From contig NZ_SOAV01000010.1 of NCBI RefSeq assembly GCF_004364245.1, forward strand, positions 1-64,000: a DNA stretch of 64,000 nt. Reading direction: 5' to 3'. The DNA comes from Streptomyces sp. BK208 (GTDB lineage Bacteria > Actinomycetota > Actinomycetes > Streptomycetales > Streptomycetaceae). The position numbers and the translations under genes were made by a program. Below the pieces are notes generated by a model. It was not told the DNA's origin. It ran no database searches and saw only the letters and a program-made list of their open reading frames with translations. Below, one piece after another: positions 43,003 through 51,221 of this stretch (the stretch's first letter is position 1; each line of letters begins with the position of its first letter).

Positions 43003-43752
43003 ATGGGACAGCTCGAAGGCAGGACCGCCGTCGTCACCGGCGGCGGCACGGGGATCGGTCTGGCCAGCGCGGTGCGGCTGGCGGACGAGGGTGCGCACGT
43101 GTTCATCACCGGGCGGCGCAAGGCCGTGCTGGACGCGGCCGTGGAGGTCATCGGCGCCGAGCGGGTCACGGCGGTGGCCGGTGACGTCTCGGACCCGGCC
43201 GACCTGGACCGGCTCTACGACGCGGTCCGCGCTCGCGGCCGGGGACTCGACGTGGTCTTCGCGAACGCGGCGACCGCCTCGCTCGTGCCGCTGGAGGAGA
43301 TCACCGAGGAGCGGTACGAGGAGATCTTCGGCGTCAACGTGCGGGGCACGCTCTTCACCGTGCAGAAGGCGCTGCCGCTGCTCAACGACGGTGCCTCGGT
43401 GATCCTCAACGCCTCCACCGCCGCCGACAACGGAGCGGAGGCGTTCAGTCTCTATGCCGCCTCCAAGGCCGCCGTCCGGACCTTCGCGCGGGGCTGGGCC
43501 AACGAGCTCAAGGGCCGTGGCGTCCGGGTCAACGCGATCTCCCCCGGGCCGGTGGACACCCCCGGGATCACCAACCTCTTCGGCGGGTCGAACGCGCCCG
43601 CCGTCCAGACGAAGCTCGCCGGGGACACGGCGATCGGCCGGATGGGGCGTCCCGAGGAGGTCGCCGCCGTGGTGGCCTTCCTCGCCTCGGACCAGAGCAG
43701 CTTCGTCCTCGGCGCCAACTGGTACGTCGACGGCGGCGAGAACCAGATCTGA
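43003..43752 (+). CDS. Short-chain dehydrogenase/reductase
   Basis: A 249-residue classical SDR. Cofactor motif TGGGTGIG near the N-terminus, NAATA (NAG-like) strand, catalytic Ser in NASTAADN, YxxxK in YAASK and the C-terminal NAISPGPVDTPG. The absence of an Asp after the second strand but RR at the start of helix C (TGRRKAVLD) suggests NADPH preference. It is controlled by the divergent TetR gene through the palindrome in its promoter. AGG lies upstream of the ATG. The substrate is unknown. Confidence 0.9.
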   Translation: MGQLEGRTAVVTGGGTGIGLASAVRLADEGAHVFITGRRKAVLDAAVEVIGAERVTAVAGDVSDPADLDRLYDAVRARGRGLDVVFANAATASLVPLEEITEERYEEIFGVNVRGTLFTVQKALPLLNDGASVILNASTAADNGAEAFSLYAASKAAVRTFARGWANELKGRGVRVNAISPGPVDTPGITNLFGGSNAPAVQTKLAGDTAIGRMGRPEEVAAVVAFLASDQSSFVLGANWYVDGGENQI

Positions 43753-43777
43753 CCCCGGCGGGGGAAACGGCGGGGGG

Positions 43778-44371
43778 TCAGCCCCGGTCCGCTCCGTCCG
43801 GCGCCACGATGCGCTCCACCGCCGCCGTCACCAGCCGGTCCCGCTCCTCCTCGGTGAACACGTCCGGCAGCGTGAGCTGTTCGACGATCAGCCAGTTCAG
43901 GGCGAGCATGAGCAGCTTGACGGCCATGGCGTCACCGGGAAAGCCGGACGCCTCGTGGTAGGCCACGTTGGCGGCCACGTCCTCGCGGACGCGCTCGGTC
44001 AGCACCGCGCGCAGCTCGGGGCGCCGGGTGGCCTCCAGGCGCAGCTCCAGCAGGGCGAGGTAGCCGGTGCGGAACGAGGCGACGCGGTCGACCAGCTCAC
44101 GCATCAGCTGCACGTAGGTGTCCCGGTCGCGGCCGGCCGCGCGCTGGCGGGCGATGGTGGCCTCGTCGGGATGCAGCCGCTCGTAGACGCGGGCGCCCGC
44201 CTGGGTGAGCAGGTCGTCGCGGTTCGCGAAGTAGTTGGACGCGGTGCCGGCCGGGACGGCGGCCTCGGTGTCCACCGCCCGGAAGGTCAGGCCCCGGGCG
44301 CCCTGCGCGGCCAGCACCTCGATCGCGGCGTCGACGAGGGCGGCGCGGCGCTGGTCGTTGCGTCTCACCAT
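43778..44371 (-). CDS. TetR-family transcriptional regulator
   Basis: A 197-residue TetR regulator with an N-terminal helix-turn-helix (GLTFRAVDTEAAVPAGTASNYFANRDDLL). ATG 44371 has GGGAG about 8 nt upstream; an upstream extension to 44398 is not supported. Its promoter region contains an AGTACTC-N6-GAGTACT inverted repeat, a likely autoregulatory operator. The convergent neighbour is the SDR gene; there is no divergent target gene. Confidence 0.86.
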   Translation of the reverse strand: MVRRNDQRRAALVDAAIEVLAAQGARGLTFRAVDTEAAVPAGTASNYFANRDDLLTQAGARVYERLHPDEATIARQRAAGRDRDTYVQLMRELVDRVASFRTGYLALLELRLEATRRPELRAVLTERVREDVAANVAYHEASGFPGDAMAVKLLMLALNWLIVEQLTLPDVFTEEERDRLVTAAVERIVAPDGADRG

Positions 44372-44408
44372 GTCCGGCTCCCGGCTCCGGGCGCGCACGC
44401 GCCTTCAC

Positions 44409-44428
44409 AGTACTCCAGGCAGAGTACT
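44409..44428. promoter_or_regulatory. Autoregulatory TetR operator candidate
   Basis: AGTACTC (44409-44415), six bases, GAGTACT (44422-44428): a perfect inverted repeat about 38 bp upstream of the TetR start. Confidence 0.65.
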
Positions 44429-44456
44429 ACGGATGGAGTGATGGAAGGAGGCCCGG

Positions 44457-45026
44457 TCAGAGGCCGCCCATCGGCTCGATGTCCACCCGCACCGGTGTGC
44501 CCCACACCCGCAGCACCTCGTAGTCGGTGAACTCGTGGACCAGCCGGTACGCCGTCGCCGCGCGCGGACCACGCAGTTGGGCCGCGATGTACAGCTCGGC
44601 CTCGCGGCGGTCACGGCGCGGGGTGCCGCACAGCTGCCACGTCTGGCCGGTCCACAGCTCGGGCAGCCACCGCTGCTGGGGCTGCGGCCGGTCGCCCCGC
44701 ACGCCGTAGCGGGAGGGGACCGGCTCGGTGGGCCGGGCGGGCAGCGGTCCGCCGTTGTACTCGGCGCGGCGGGCCGTGCGGCGGCGGGTCTCGCACAGCA
44801 GGCAGAGGTCGGGGGCGGCCGCGTCCACCGGACCGTTCGGGTGCTCGGGGCAGCGGGTGCTGGGCGCCGCCGTCGTGACGCTCTCCTCCAGCTGGTCCAG
44901 CGCGCGCTTCAGGTCCGCGCGGACCTCGTGGAGCTTGGCCTCGGGGGTGTCGGCGGTCAGGGCCTCGCCGTGCTCACCGAGGAGACGCAGGGCGCGGCCC
45001 AGGGCGGTCAGCTGGGCGTGGTTCAT
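44457..45026 (-). CDS. Conserved hypothetical protein with two Cys pairs
   Basis: A 189-residue protein. Residues 1-55 form an amphipathic, probably coiled-coil helix (LHEVRADLKRALDQLEESV). Then come TRCPEHPNGPV and LCLLCETRRR, which could bind one zinc ion, followed by a Trp-rich beta domain (RWLPELWTGQTWQLCG, VLRVWGTPVRVDIEP). I recognise no named family. ATG 45026 has GAGGAG upstream. It lies between murQ and the TetR gene on the same strand, with about 85-110 bp gaps. Confidence 0.75.
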   Translation of the reverse strand: MNHAQLTALGRALRLLGEHGEALTADTPEAKLHEVRADLKRALDQLEESVTTAAPSTRCPEHPNGPVDAAAPDLCLLCETRRRTARRAEYNGGPLPARPTEPVPSRYGVRGDRPQPQQRWLPELWTGQTWQLCGTPRRDRREAELYIAAQLRGPRAATAYRLVHEFTDYEVLRVWGTPVRVDIEPMGGL

Positions 45027-45136
45027 GCTCCTCAGAATCGCACACGGCACCGGCCGCCCCGGGCGGACGGCCGGACGGGACGGGCACGGGCTACCGCCAC
45101 CCGACGCCCTGCCGGCCCGCGTACCGTCCGGCGCGG

Positions 45137-46072
45137 TCAGCCGAGCGCCGCCCTCAGGGCCGCCCGCAGGTGGCCGGCGGACTCCTCCAGGAGGCGGGCG
45201 GCCGTGGGGCCGTCCACGTCGGCCAGCAGGACCAGGATCGCGTGCTTGACCTCGCCGTCGGTCGCCGTCAGGGCCCTCTCGATGTCGTCGTCGCCGGCGC
45301 CGGTGGCGAGCGCGACGATGCGGCGCGAGCGGGCCCGCAGCTTCTCGTTGGAGGCGCGGACGTCCACCATCAGGTTCCCGTACGTCTTGCCGAGCCGGAT
45401 CATCGTGATCGTCGACAGCATGTTCAGGACCAGCTTCTGCGCCGTGCCGGCCTTCAGCCGCGTCGAGCCGGTGAGCAGCTCGGGTCCGGTGACCACCTCG
45501 ATGCCGTGCTCGGCGGCGGCGGCCAGGGCGCTGTCCCCGTTGCAGGCGAGGCCGACCGTCAGGGCGCCCAGCGAGCGGGCGTGCTCGACGGCGCCGACGG
45601 CGTACGGGGTGCGGCCGGAGGCGGAGACGCCGACCACCGTGTCGTCGGCGGTCAGCGCGAGGGCGTCCAGGTCGGCGCGGGCCAGCTCCGGGGAGTCCTC
45701 GGCGCCCTCGACGGAGGTGACCATGGCGTCCGGGCCGCCCGCGATCAGGCCGACGACCTGCCCGGGGGTGGTGTTGAAGGTGGGCGGGCACTCCGAGGCG
45801 TCCAGCACGCCGAGCCGGCCGGCCGTCCCGGCGCCCGCGTAGACCAGCCGCCCGCCGCGCGCCATGCGGGCGGCCACCGCGTCGATGGCGGCGGCGATCT
45901 CGGGCAGCCGCTCGGTGACGGCGGCGGGCACGGTGGCGTCCTCGCCGTTCATCAGCCGCGCGATGTCGAGCGTCGGCAGCTGGTCGATCTCGGCCAGCTC
46001 CGGCCGGAACGCCTCGGTGGTCAGCGTCTCCAACTGGGAACGGATGTCGGGGTGGTGGGGGGTGGAGGTCAT
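45137..46072 (-). CDS. murQ: N-acetylmuramic acid 6-phosphate etherase
   Basis: A 311-residue SIS-domain enzyme that cleaves the lactyl ether of MurNAc-6-phosphate to give GlcNAc-6-phosphate, the substrate of NagA. The signatures ARGGRLVYAGAGTAGRLGVLDASECPPTF and SASGRTPYAVGAVEHA are complete, as is LLTGSTRLKAGTAQK. It is downstream of an RpiR/MurR-type regulator on the same strand with 134 bp between them. No PTS transporter or anhydro-MurNAc kinase is next to it. It links cell-wall recycling to the nagA operon 18 kb away. Confidence 0.94.
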   Translation of the reverse strand: MTSTPHHPDIRSQLETLTTEAFRPELAEIDQLPTLDIARLMNGEDATVPAAVTERLPEIAAAIDAVAARMARGGRLVYAGAGTAGRLGVLDASECPPTFNTTPGQVVGLIAGGPDAMVTSVEGAEDSPELARADLDALALTADDTVVGVSASGRTPYAVGAVEHARSLGALTVGLACNGDSALAAAAEHGIEVVTGPELLTGSTRLKAGTAQKLVLNMLSTITMIRLGKTYGNLMVDVRASNEKLRARSRRIVALATGAGDDDIERALTATDGEVKHAILVLLADVDGPTAARLLEESAGHLRAALRAALG

Positions 46073-46206
46073 GAGGGTATGGCTCTTTCCAGTGACGTGT
46101 GGATGCCGGGCGGTGCGAGGCTCCGAGGGGCGCGGGGCTGTGCCGATGTGCGGCTGTGCCGCGTGGGCGCGACCAGCCGCAACGGACCGGTGGTCGCGCA
46201 CGGCGG

Positions 46207-47178
46207 TCACCTGCCGCGGTCTCCCGCGACCCCGCGGAGCGCCCCGTGCCGGTGCGCCAGCGCCTCGTAGGAGGCGGCCAGCGCCGGCGCCGCCGACTCG
46301 TAGGTGCGCTGCGCCACCCCCACGAACAGGCAGTCCACGACCAGCAGCTGACTGGTCCGCGACGACATCGCCGCCGGCCGCAGCTCGCTCTCCCGGGCGG
46401 TGGACGTGGTCAGCACGTGGTCGGCGTACTGGGTGACGGGGCTGTCCGGGCGGCCGGTGACGGCGATGGTCGTCGCGCCGCGCTCGAAGGCGACCCGCAG
46501 CGGTTCGATCACGTCCCCCGTCGAGCCGGAGTGCGTGATCGCCAGGGCCACGTCCCCGGCGCGCAGCTGCACCGCGTTGGTGACGGCGAGGTGCGTGTCG
46601 CCCGGCGCGTGGGCTATGAGCCCTATGCGCAGCATCTTCTGGGTGAGGTCCTGGGCGACCAGGCCGGAGGCGCCGATGCCGTACACGTCGGTGCGGCGGG
46701 CGGCGGCCAGTGCGGCGACGGCCGCGCCGAGCTGGACGGTGTCCAGGCCGGCGGCGGTGTCCGCGAGCGTCTGCTGCTCGTCGTAGGCCAGCTTGGCGAC
46801 CACGTCGGCGATCGGGTCGTCGACCGCGATGTCGGTGGTGATGGCGGGCGCGCGGCCGGACTGCTGCTGGGCGGCGAGCCCGGCGAGCGCGAGGCGCAGA
46901 TCACGGTAGCCGGGGTAGCCGAGCAGCCGGGCGGTGCGGACGACGGTCGCCTCGCTGGTGCCGGTCAGCTCGGCCAGGCCGGTGACCGTGAGGGCGGCGC
47001 AGCCGGCCGGGTCGCCCGCGACGGCCTCGGCGACCCGCTGCATGGACCGGGTCATCGACGGTGCCAGCGTGCGCACCTTGGCCGCGAGGGCGGCGGGCGC
47101 GGGCGGCGCGCTCCCGCCGCCGGCGGCGCGGCGGCCCCCGGAGGCGCTGGCGAAAGTTTCCTTCAGTTCATCGGTCAC
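46207..47178 (-). CDS. RpiR/MurR-family regulator with SIS domain
   Basis: A 323-residue regulator. The N-terminal HTH_6 domain (about 45-110, TVTGLAELTGTSEATVVRTARLLGYPGY) is followed by a SIS sugar-phosphate-sensing domain (about 165-300, VYGIGASGLVAQDLTQKML and ALAITHSGSTGDVIEPL). Placed directly upstream of murQ, it is the probable MurR-type repressor responding to MurNAc-6-phosphate or GlcNAc-6-phosphate. The start is GTG 47178; no ribosome site is visible. GAAA-N5-TTTC, 5 bp upstream, may be its operator. Confidence 0.86.
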   Translation of the reverse strand: MTDELKETFASASGGRRAAGGGSAPPAPAALAAKVRTLAPSMTRSMQRVAEAVAGDPAGCAALTVTGLAELTGTSEATVVRTARLLGYPGYRDLRLALAGLAAQQQSGRAPAITTDIAVDDPIADVVAKLAYDEQQTLADTAAGLDTVQLGAAVAALAAARRTDVYGIGASGLVAQDLTQKMLRIGLIAHAPGDTHLAVTNAVQLRAGDVALAITHSGSTGDVIEPLRVAFERGATTIAVTGRPDSPVTQYADHVLTTSTARESELRPAAMSSRTSQLLVVDCLFVGVAQRTYESAAPALAASYEALAHRHGALRGVAGDRGR

Positions 47179-47182
47179 TCAT

Positions 47183-47195
47183 GAAAGATATTTTC
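47183..47195. promoter_or_regulatory. RpiR operator candidate
   Basis: GAAAGATATTTTC fits a GAAA-N5-TTTC inverted repeat, as seen for RpiR-type regulators. It lies between the regulator and the divergent hypothetical gene in an AT-rich patch. Confidence 0.45.
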
Positions 47196-47233
47196 GTTTC
47201 GGTCCGCGGGTCAAGAGTGCGCACAATGGGTGC

Positions 47234-47614
47234 ATGGACCCCATCAGCCCCCTGGAGCAGGCGCTGCACGCCGCGCGCGCCCTGGTGCTCGCCGATCTGG
47301 TGGCGGGCGAGGTCGCCGAACCGGACGTCGTCTCGCTCGTCGAGGAGTCCGTCGCGCAGCGGCGCTGGTGGGTCGAGCAGTGGCCCGAGGGCGCGGAGTT
47401 CGTGGCGGGGCTGGTCGCCCAGGACGTGCAGGACGCCCTGCTGGAGCGGTACGGCCGCTGGCCGCTGTGCCCGGTGTGCGGGTCCGGCGACCCCCATGCG
47501 CTGGACGTCGAGCCCGAGCTGGGTCCCGATCCGCACTGGGTGTGCGGCAAGGCCGGCGTGAAGGTCGCGGCGGTCGGCTCGCTGGGCGCGGCCCCCGGCG
47601 GTGCCCCGGCGTGA
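47234..47614 (+). CDS. Conserved hypothetical protein with Cys motifs, 126 aa
   Basis: I do not recognise the family. A helical N-terminal part (about 1-75) precedes a small Cys-containing segment (WPLCPVCGSGDPHALDVEP and PHWVCGKAG) that may bind zinc. The ATG at 47234 has CACAAT 6 nt upstream and no ribosome site, a leaderless pattern. It is followed 10 bp later by the DUF4031 gene, so the two form a small operon, divergent from the RpiR-type regulator. Confidence 0.75.
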   Translation: MDPISPLEQALHAARALVLADLVAGEVAEPDVVSLVEESVAQRRWWVEQWPEGAEFVAGLVAQDVQDALLERYGRWPLCPVCGSGDPHALDVEPELGPDPHWVCGKAGVKVAAVGSLGAAPGGAPA

Positions 47615-47624
47615 GGACCCTCCG

Positions 47625-47939
47625 GTGACCGTCTACATCGACCCGCCGACCTGGCCGGGCCACGGCCGTCTGTGGTCGCACCTGGTCAGCGACGTCTCCT
47701 ACGCCGAACTGCACGCCTTCGCCGCGGCCCTGGGCGTGCCGCGCCGCGCCTTCGAACGCGACCACTACGACCTGCCCGCCCAGCGGTACGCCGACGCCGT
47801 GTCCGCCGGTGCGCTGGAGGTCAGCAGTCGCGAGGTGGTGCGGCTGCTGCACGGGGCGGGACTGCGCCGCCGCAAGGGTGCCGCCGGTCCTGGCCCCGGG
47901 TCCGCTCCCGGCGCCGGTGCTCAGCCGCGCAGCTCGTAG
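47625..47939 (+). CDS. DUF4031 protein
   Basis: A 104-residue protein of the DUF4031 family, recognised by MTVYIDPPTWPGHGRLWSHLVSD and GVPRRAFERDHYDLP at the usual positions. The function is unknown. GTG 47625 has TGAGGA upstream and follows the preceding gene by 10 bp. The C-terminal 20 residues are Gly/Pro-rich and overlap the 3' end of the convergent DinB-GNAT gene by 19 bp. Confidence 0.83.
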   Translation: MTVYIDPPTWPGHGRLWSHLVSDVSYAELHAFAAALGVPRRAFERDHYDLPAQRYADAVSAGALEVSSREVVRLLHGAGLRRRKGAAGPGPGSAPGAGAQPRSS

Positions 47940-49009
47940 GCGACCTGCCCGGCGCCCTCGCCGCCCGCGGCGGACTCCCCGGCGGCCCGGGTGAACCCGG
48001 CCCGTACGAGGACCGCCTGCGACGCGGTGTTCTCCCGGTCCGTGGTCGCGCACACGGACGTCACCTCCTCCCGTGCCAGCGCCCACGCGGACAGCGCGCG
48101 CAGCCCCTCGGTCGCGTACCCCCGCCCCCGGGCCGCCTCGACGAGGTCGTAGCCGATCTCCACCCGGCCGTCCTCGTCCGGCGCCCCGTGGAAGCCCATG
48201 CCGCCGACCGCGTGCCCGTCCGCGCGCCGCACGAGCACGAAGACGCCCCACTCCGGCCGGTGCACCCCCGCCTCGTACGCCTTCAGCAGCATGCCGGCGG
48301 CGTCCCGGGTGCCCTGGAAGGGGCCGCCCCCGGCCCACGCGAAGCCGCCGTCGCCGCCCGCGGCGAGGTCGGTGGCGGCGGCGGGCGTGACGCCCTGGAG
48401 GGTGAGCCGTTCGGCCGGGACCACCAGGTTGTTGCACCAGCGCCACTCGGTGACCGGGGCGCGGCCCGGCAGGTCGCCGCGTCCGGTGGCCCACAGCAGG
48501 GTGCGCCAGGGGTCGGCGCCCGGCCGGACGTGCGGGAAGATCCGGGTGAGCAGGTCCGTGCACAGCTCGGCGGGCGGTTCGTGGACCAGCCCGAGGCCCT
48601 CGGCGATGTCGTGGGTGTGCAGCAGCACCTCGGTGATCCCCATCGCGGCGAAGCCCTCGCGGTCCGCGCTGCGGAAGGGGGACGGGTGGAAGGCCCGCAC
48701 CTCGGGCGGGGTGGTGCGGACGGTGGCGGCGAGCAGGGCGCCGGTCGTCTCGATCACCTGGAGCACGTCCTCGTTGCCGGCGGCCTCCTCCAGAGTGATC
48801 CCGAAGGGGACGTACCCCTCGGTGGCGCGCCCGGCCAACTGGCCGGCGTAGGCGATGAGGTCGTCGGCGACGTGCTCCGCCGTGTACCGGCAGTCCCAGT
48901 CGAGCCGCCCGGCCCGCATGCCGCGCCAGTCCCGGTCCGCCGCCGTCCGCAGCAGCGCCACGGCGCCCGCGACGGCCTCCGCCACCTGTTCCCCGCCCAT
49001 GGTCCGCAT
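47921..49009 (-). CDS. DinB/maleylpyruvate isomerase-like plus GNAT acetyltransferase fusion
   Basis: A 362-residue fusion. Residues 1-205 match the mycothiol-dependent maleylpyruvate isomerase N-terminal (DinB-like four-helix) fold, with potential metal His in RYTAEHVADDL and LLHTHDIAEGL. Residues about 215-362 form a GNAT domain (VEIGYDLVEAARGRGYATEGLRAL, SVCATTDRENTASQAVLVRAGF). A mycothiol-dependent transferase joined to an acetyltransferase is unusual and the substrate is not known. The ATG at 49009 has TAGCGT 6 nt upstream (leaderless pattern), which overlaps the stop codon of the upstream HD-domain gene. Confidence 0.82.
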   Translation of the reverse strand: MRTMGGEQVAEAVAGAVALLRTAADRDWRGMRAGRLDWDCRYTAEHVADDLIAYAGQLAGRATEGYVPFGITLEEAAGNEDVLQVIETTGALLAATVRTTPPEVRAFHPSPFRSADREGFAAMGITEVLLHTHDIAEGLGLVHEPPAELCTDLLTRIFPHVRPGADPWRTLLWATGRGDLPGRAPVTEWRWCNNLVVPAERLTLQGVTPAAATDLAAGGDGGFAWAGGGPFQGTRDAAGMLLKAYEAGVHRPEWGVFVLVRRADGHAVGGMGFHGAPDEDGRVEIGYDLVEAARGRGYATEGLRALSAWALAREEVTSVCATTDRENTASQAVLVRAGFTRAAGESAAGGEGAGQVAYELRG

Positions 49010-49018
49010 GGGGGAACG

Positions 49019-49699
49019 CTAGACGTCCGGGGTGTCCGGGAGCGACAGCATTTCCAGCTCGCCGGTGAGGTTGCGGCGGGCGGTCGCCTCCCACTCCCGC
49101 CGTCCGTACGGGGTGTGGAACAGGGCGGGCAGGCCGAGCAGTTGGCGCAGGATCGCGGCCCGGCCCGCGCGGAAGGCGTCGCTCGGCACGAAGTGGTACT
49201 CCGCGCGGACGGCCGCCGTGTACGCCGCGTACGCCGACGGCGGTGAGGCGAGGACCGCCAGGTCCGCGTCGCACAGCACCTGCCCGTCGCGGTCGTCGCC
49301 GGCCGGGGCGTGGGTGACGGTGAGCCGGACCAGCCGGGCCACCTCGGCGGTCTTCTCCGCCGTCACCCCGGCCTCGGGCAGCGCGCGTTCGGCGAGCCGG
49401 GCCGAGCGCTCCTCGTTCTCGGACCGGTCGGGCAGGTACACGGCGTCGTGGAACCAGGCGGCGAGGCGTACGACGTCCACGTCGCGGGCGTGCTCCGCCA
49501 GCACGTCGACGTGGTCCAGGACGGCGGTGAGGTGCGCGAGGGTGTGGTACCGCCGCTGCGGCTCCTGCCAGCGGGCCAGCAGGTGGTCGGCGTACGGCGT
49601 GGGGTCGGGGGCGGCGGTGCCGGGAGCGGTGACTCCCGCCAGGGCGCGGGCGAACCGGTTGCGCAGGACGTCGAGGGCGGCGGGATCGGGGGCGGCCAT
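49019..49699 (-). CDS. HD-domain metal-dependent phosphohydrolase-like protein
   Basis: A 226-residue protein with an HD-like motif set: YHTLAHLTAVLDHVD (first His), AAWFHDAVYLPDRSENEERSA (HD pair) and the distal CDADLAVLAS. Such proteins are called predicted metal-dependent HD superfamily phosphohydrolases; the substrate is unknown. ATG 49699 has GGAAG about 10 nt upstream. It is divergent from a TetR regulator with a 93-bp AT-rich gap that probably holds the operator, so it is a candidate target. Confidence 0.83.
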   Translation of the reverse strand: MAAPDPAALDVLRNRFARALAGVTAPGTAAPDPTPYADHLLARWQEPQRRYHTLAHLTAVLDHVDVLAEHARDVDVVRLAAWFHDAVYLPDRSENEERSARLAERALPEAGVTAEKTAEVARLVRLTVTHAPAGDDRDGQVLCDADLAVLASPPSAYAAYTAAVRAEYHFVPSDAFRAGRAAILRQLLGLPALFHTPYGRREWEATARRNLTGELEMLSLPDTPDV

Positions 49700-49792
49700 G
49701 CGCGCATTCTTCCAGATAATGATCGTGATAGCTTCTAACCGACCTGAGGAGATCCCGGCCGGACGAGCCGGGCGAGAGGCGGCGGACGGACC

Positions 49793-50443
49793 ATGACGGA
49801 GGCGCGCACGAGCACCCCGCGGGAGCGGTACCGCACCCAGGTGCGTGCGGAGATCAAGGAACACGCCTGGGAGCAGATCGCCACGGCGGGCGCCTCCGCG
49901 CTCTCCCTCAACGCGATCGCCAAGCGGATGGGCATGAGCGGACCCGCGCTCTACCGCTACTTCGACGGCCGCGACGAGCTGATCACCGAACTCATCCGGG
50001 ACGCCTACCGCAGCCAGGCCGACACCTTCCGCGCGGCCGCCGAGGCCGGCGCCGGCCCGGCCGCCCTCGCGCACGCCCTGCGCGCCTGGGCCCTGGACGA
50101 CCCGCAGCGCTACTTCCTCATCCACGGCACCCCCGTCCCCGGCTACCACGCACCCGGCGACATCACCGAGATCGCCGCCGAGACCATGGCGGTCATCGTC
50201 GACGCCTGCGCCGCGCTGCCCGCGCGGGACGGCGGCACCGACGCCTTCGACGCGCACCTCGACACCCACCGGCAGTGGGCGGGGGAGCGGGCGGCCGACC
50301 CGGCCGCCCTGCACCGGGCCCTGTCCTTCTGGACCCGGCTGCACGGCGTCCTGTCCCTGGAGCTCGCGGGCCAGTTCACCGGCATGGGATTCGACCCGGC
50401 TCTTCTCTTCGACGCCGAACTGAAGGACCTGCTCGGCCCCTAA
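49793..50443 (+). CDS. TetR-family transcriptional regulator
   Basis: A 216-residue TetR regulator with a clear N-terminal helix-turn-helix (ASALSLNAIAKRMGMSGPALYRYFDGRDELI, about 33-65) and a C-terminal TetR_C-like domain containing a WTRLHGVLSLELAGQF signature found in a common Streptomyces subgroup. It is divergent from the HD-domain gene and 10 bp ahead of a DinB-type gene on the same strand, so both may be targets. Confidence 0.88.
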   Translation: MTEARTSTPRERYRTQVRAEIKEHAWEQIATAGASALSLNAIAKRMGMSGPALYRYFDGRDELITELIRDAYRSQADTFRAAAEAGAGPAALAHALRAWALDDPQRYFLIHGTPVPGYHAPGDITEIAAETMAVIVDACAALPARDGGTDAFDAHLDTHRQWAGERAADPAALHRALSFWTRLHGVLSLELAGQFTGMGFDPALLFDAELKDLLGP

Positions 50444-50453
50444 CGTGGAGTCC

Positions 50454-51137
50454 ATGACGACTCCCGCAGACCTGCACGACGTACGCGACCCCGAACTGCC
50501 CGGCCGACTGCTGCTGCTCGAACGCGACGAACTGGTACCCCTGCTGCGCTCCCGCCCGGACGCGGACTTCGCGCTGCCGGTGGCCGCGTGTCCCGGCTGG
50601 ACCGTGCGCGACGTGCTGGCGCACTGCTCCTCCGCGCTGCTCCGGGTGGTGGAGGGCCGCTTCGAGAAGGGCGTCTTCTCGCCCGAGTGCAACGACCGCG
50701 ACATCGCCGAACGCGCCGACTGGAGCAACGCCCGCGTCCTCGACGAACTGGAACGCGGCATGACCGAGGCGGGCCCGGTGATCGCCCGGTCCGACCCCAG
50801 GCTGGACGCCGTCGCCCTGGGCGAGTGGGTGCACGCAGGCGATCTGCGGGTGACCTTCGGCGAGCCGGGGGCGTACGCGGGGCGCGGACTTCCGGAGGCG
50901 CTCGCGCTGCTCGGCGCGGTCACCCGGGCGCGCGGTCACGTGCCGCTCCACGCCGACCTCGACGACCTCGACGAACCCCTGAAGCTGGGCGAGGTGAGCG
51001 GGGAGCGGCCGCCGGGCCGGTTCATCGGTGACGGCGCCACCCTCGTACGGCTCTACGCGGGCCGTCCCCTGGACGGGGCGGCCGGGTACGAGCTGGCCGG
51101 GGTGGAGGAGGCGGAGCTGAACATCTTCGGCGACTGA
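50454..51137 (+). CDS. DinB/maleylpyruvate isomerase-family (mycothiol-dependent) protein
   Basis: A 227-residue protein with the TIGR03083-type actinobacterial DinB fold. The N-terminal FALPVAACPGWTVRDVLAHCSSALLRV and the conserved GEWVHAGDLR are the metal-site regions. Members are mycothiol transferases or isomerases of small reactive substrates; the substrate is unknown. The ATG at 50454 has TAACGT 7 nt upstream (leaderless pattern). It lies 10 bp after the TetR gene on the same strand but may have its own promoter inside the end of that gene. Confidence 0.8.
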   Translation: MTTPADLHDVRDPELPGRLLLLERDELVPLLRSRPDADFALPVAACPGWTVRDVLAHCSSALLRVVEGRFEKGVFSPECNDRDIAERADWSNARVLDELERGMTEAGPVIARSDPRLDAVALGEWVHAGDLRVTFGEPGAYAGRGLPEALALLGAVTRARGHVPLHADLDDLDEPLKLGEVSGERPPGRFIGDGATLVRLYAGRPLDGAAGYELAGVEEAELNIFGD

Positions 51138-51182
51138 GCGGCGGCACGGGCACCCGGGCCTGCCGCCGGGGCGTAGTCTTGG

Positions 51183-51198
51183 ATTGGACTAGACCTGT
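51183..51198. promoter_or_regulatory. dre-like DasR site upstream of cutC
   Basis: ATTGGACTAGACCTGT matches the DasR consensus ACTGGTCTAGACCACT at 12 of 16 positions, with an intact CTAGACC core. It lies 24 bp before the cutC ATG. Confidence 0.6.
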
Positions 51199-51221
51199 AG
51201 CAGGCCGACGAATGGGGTCCC

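Noticed and set aside
49705..49740. AT-rich near-palindrome between the HD-domain gene and TetR
   Set aside because: Symmetry is too imperfect to call an operator, though an operator in this gap is likely.
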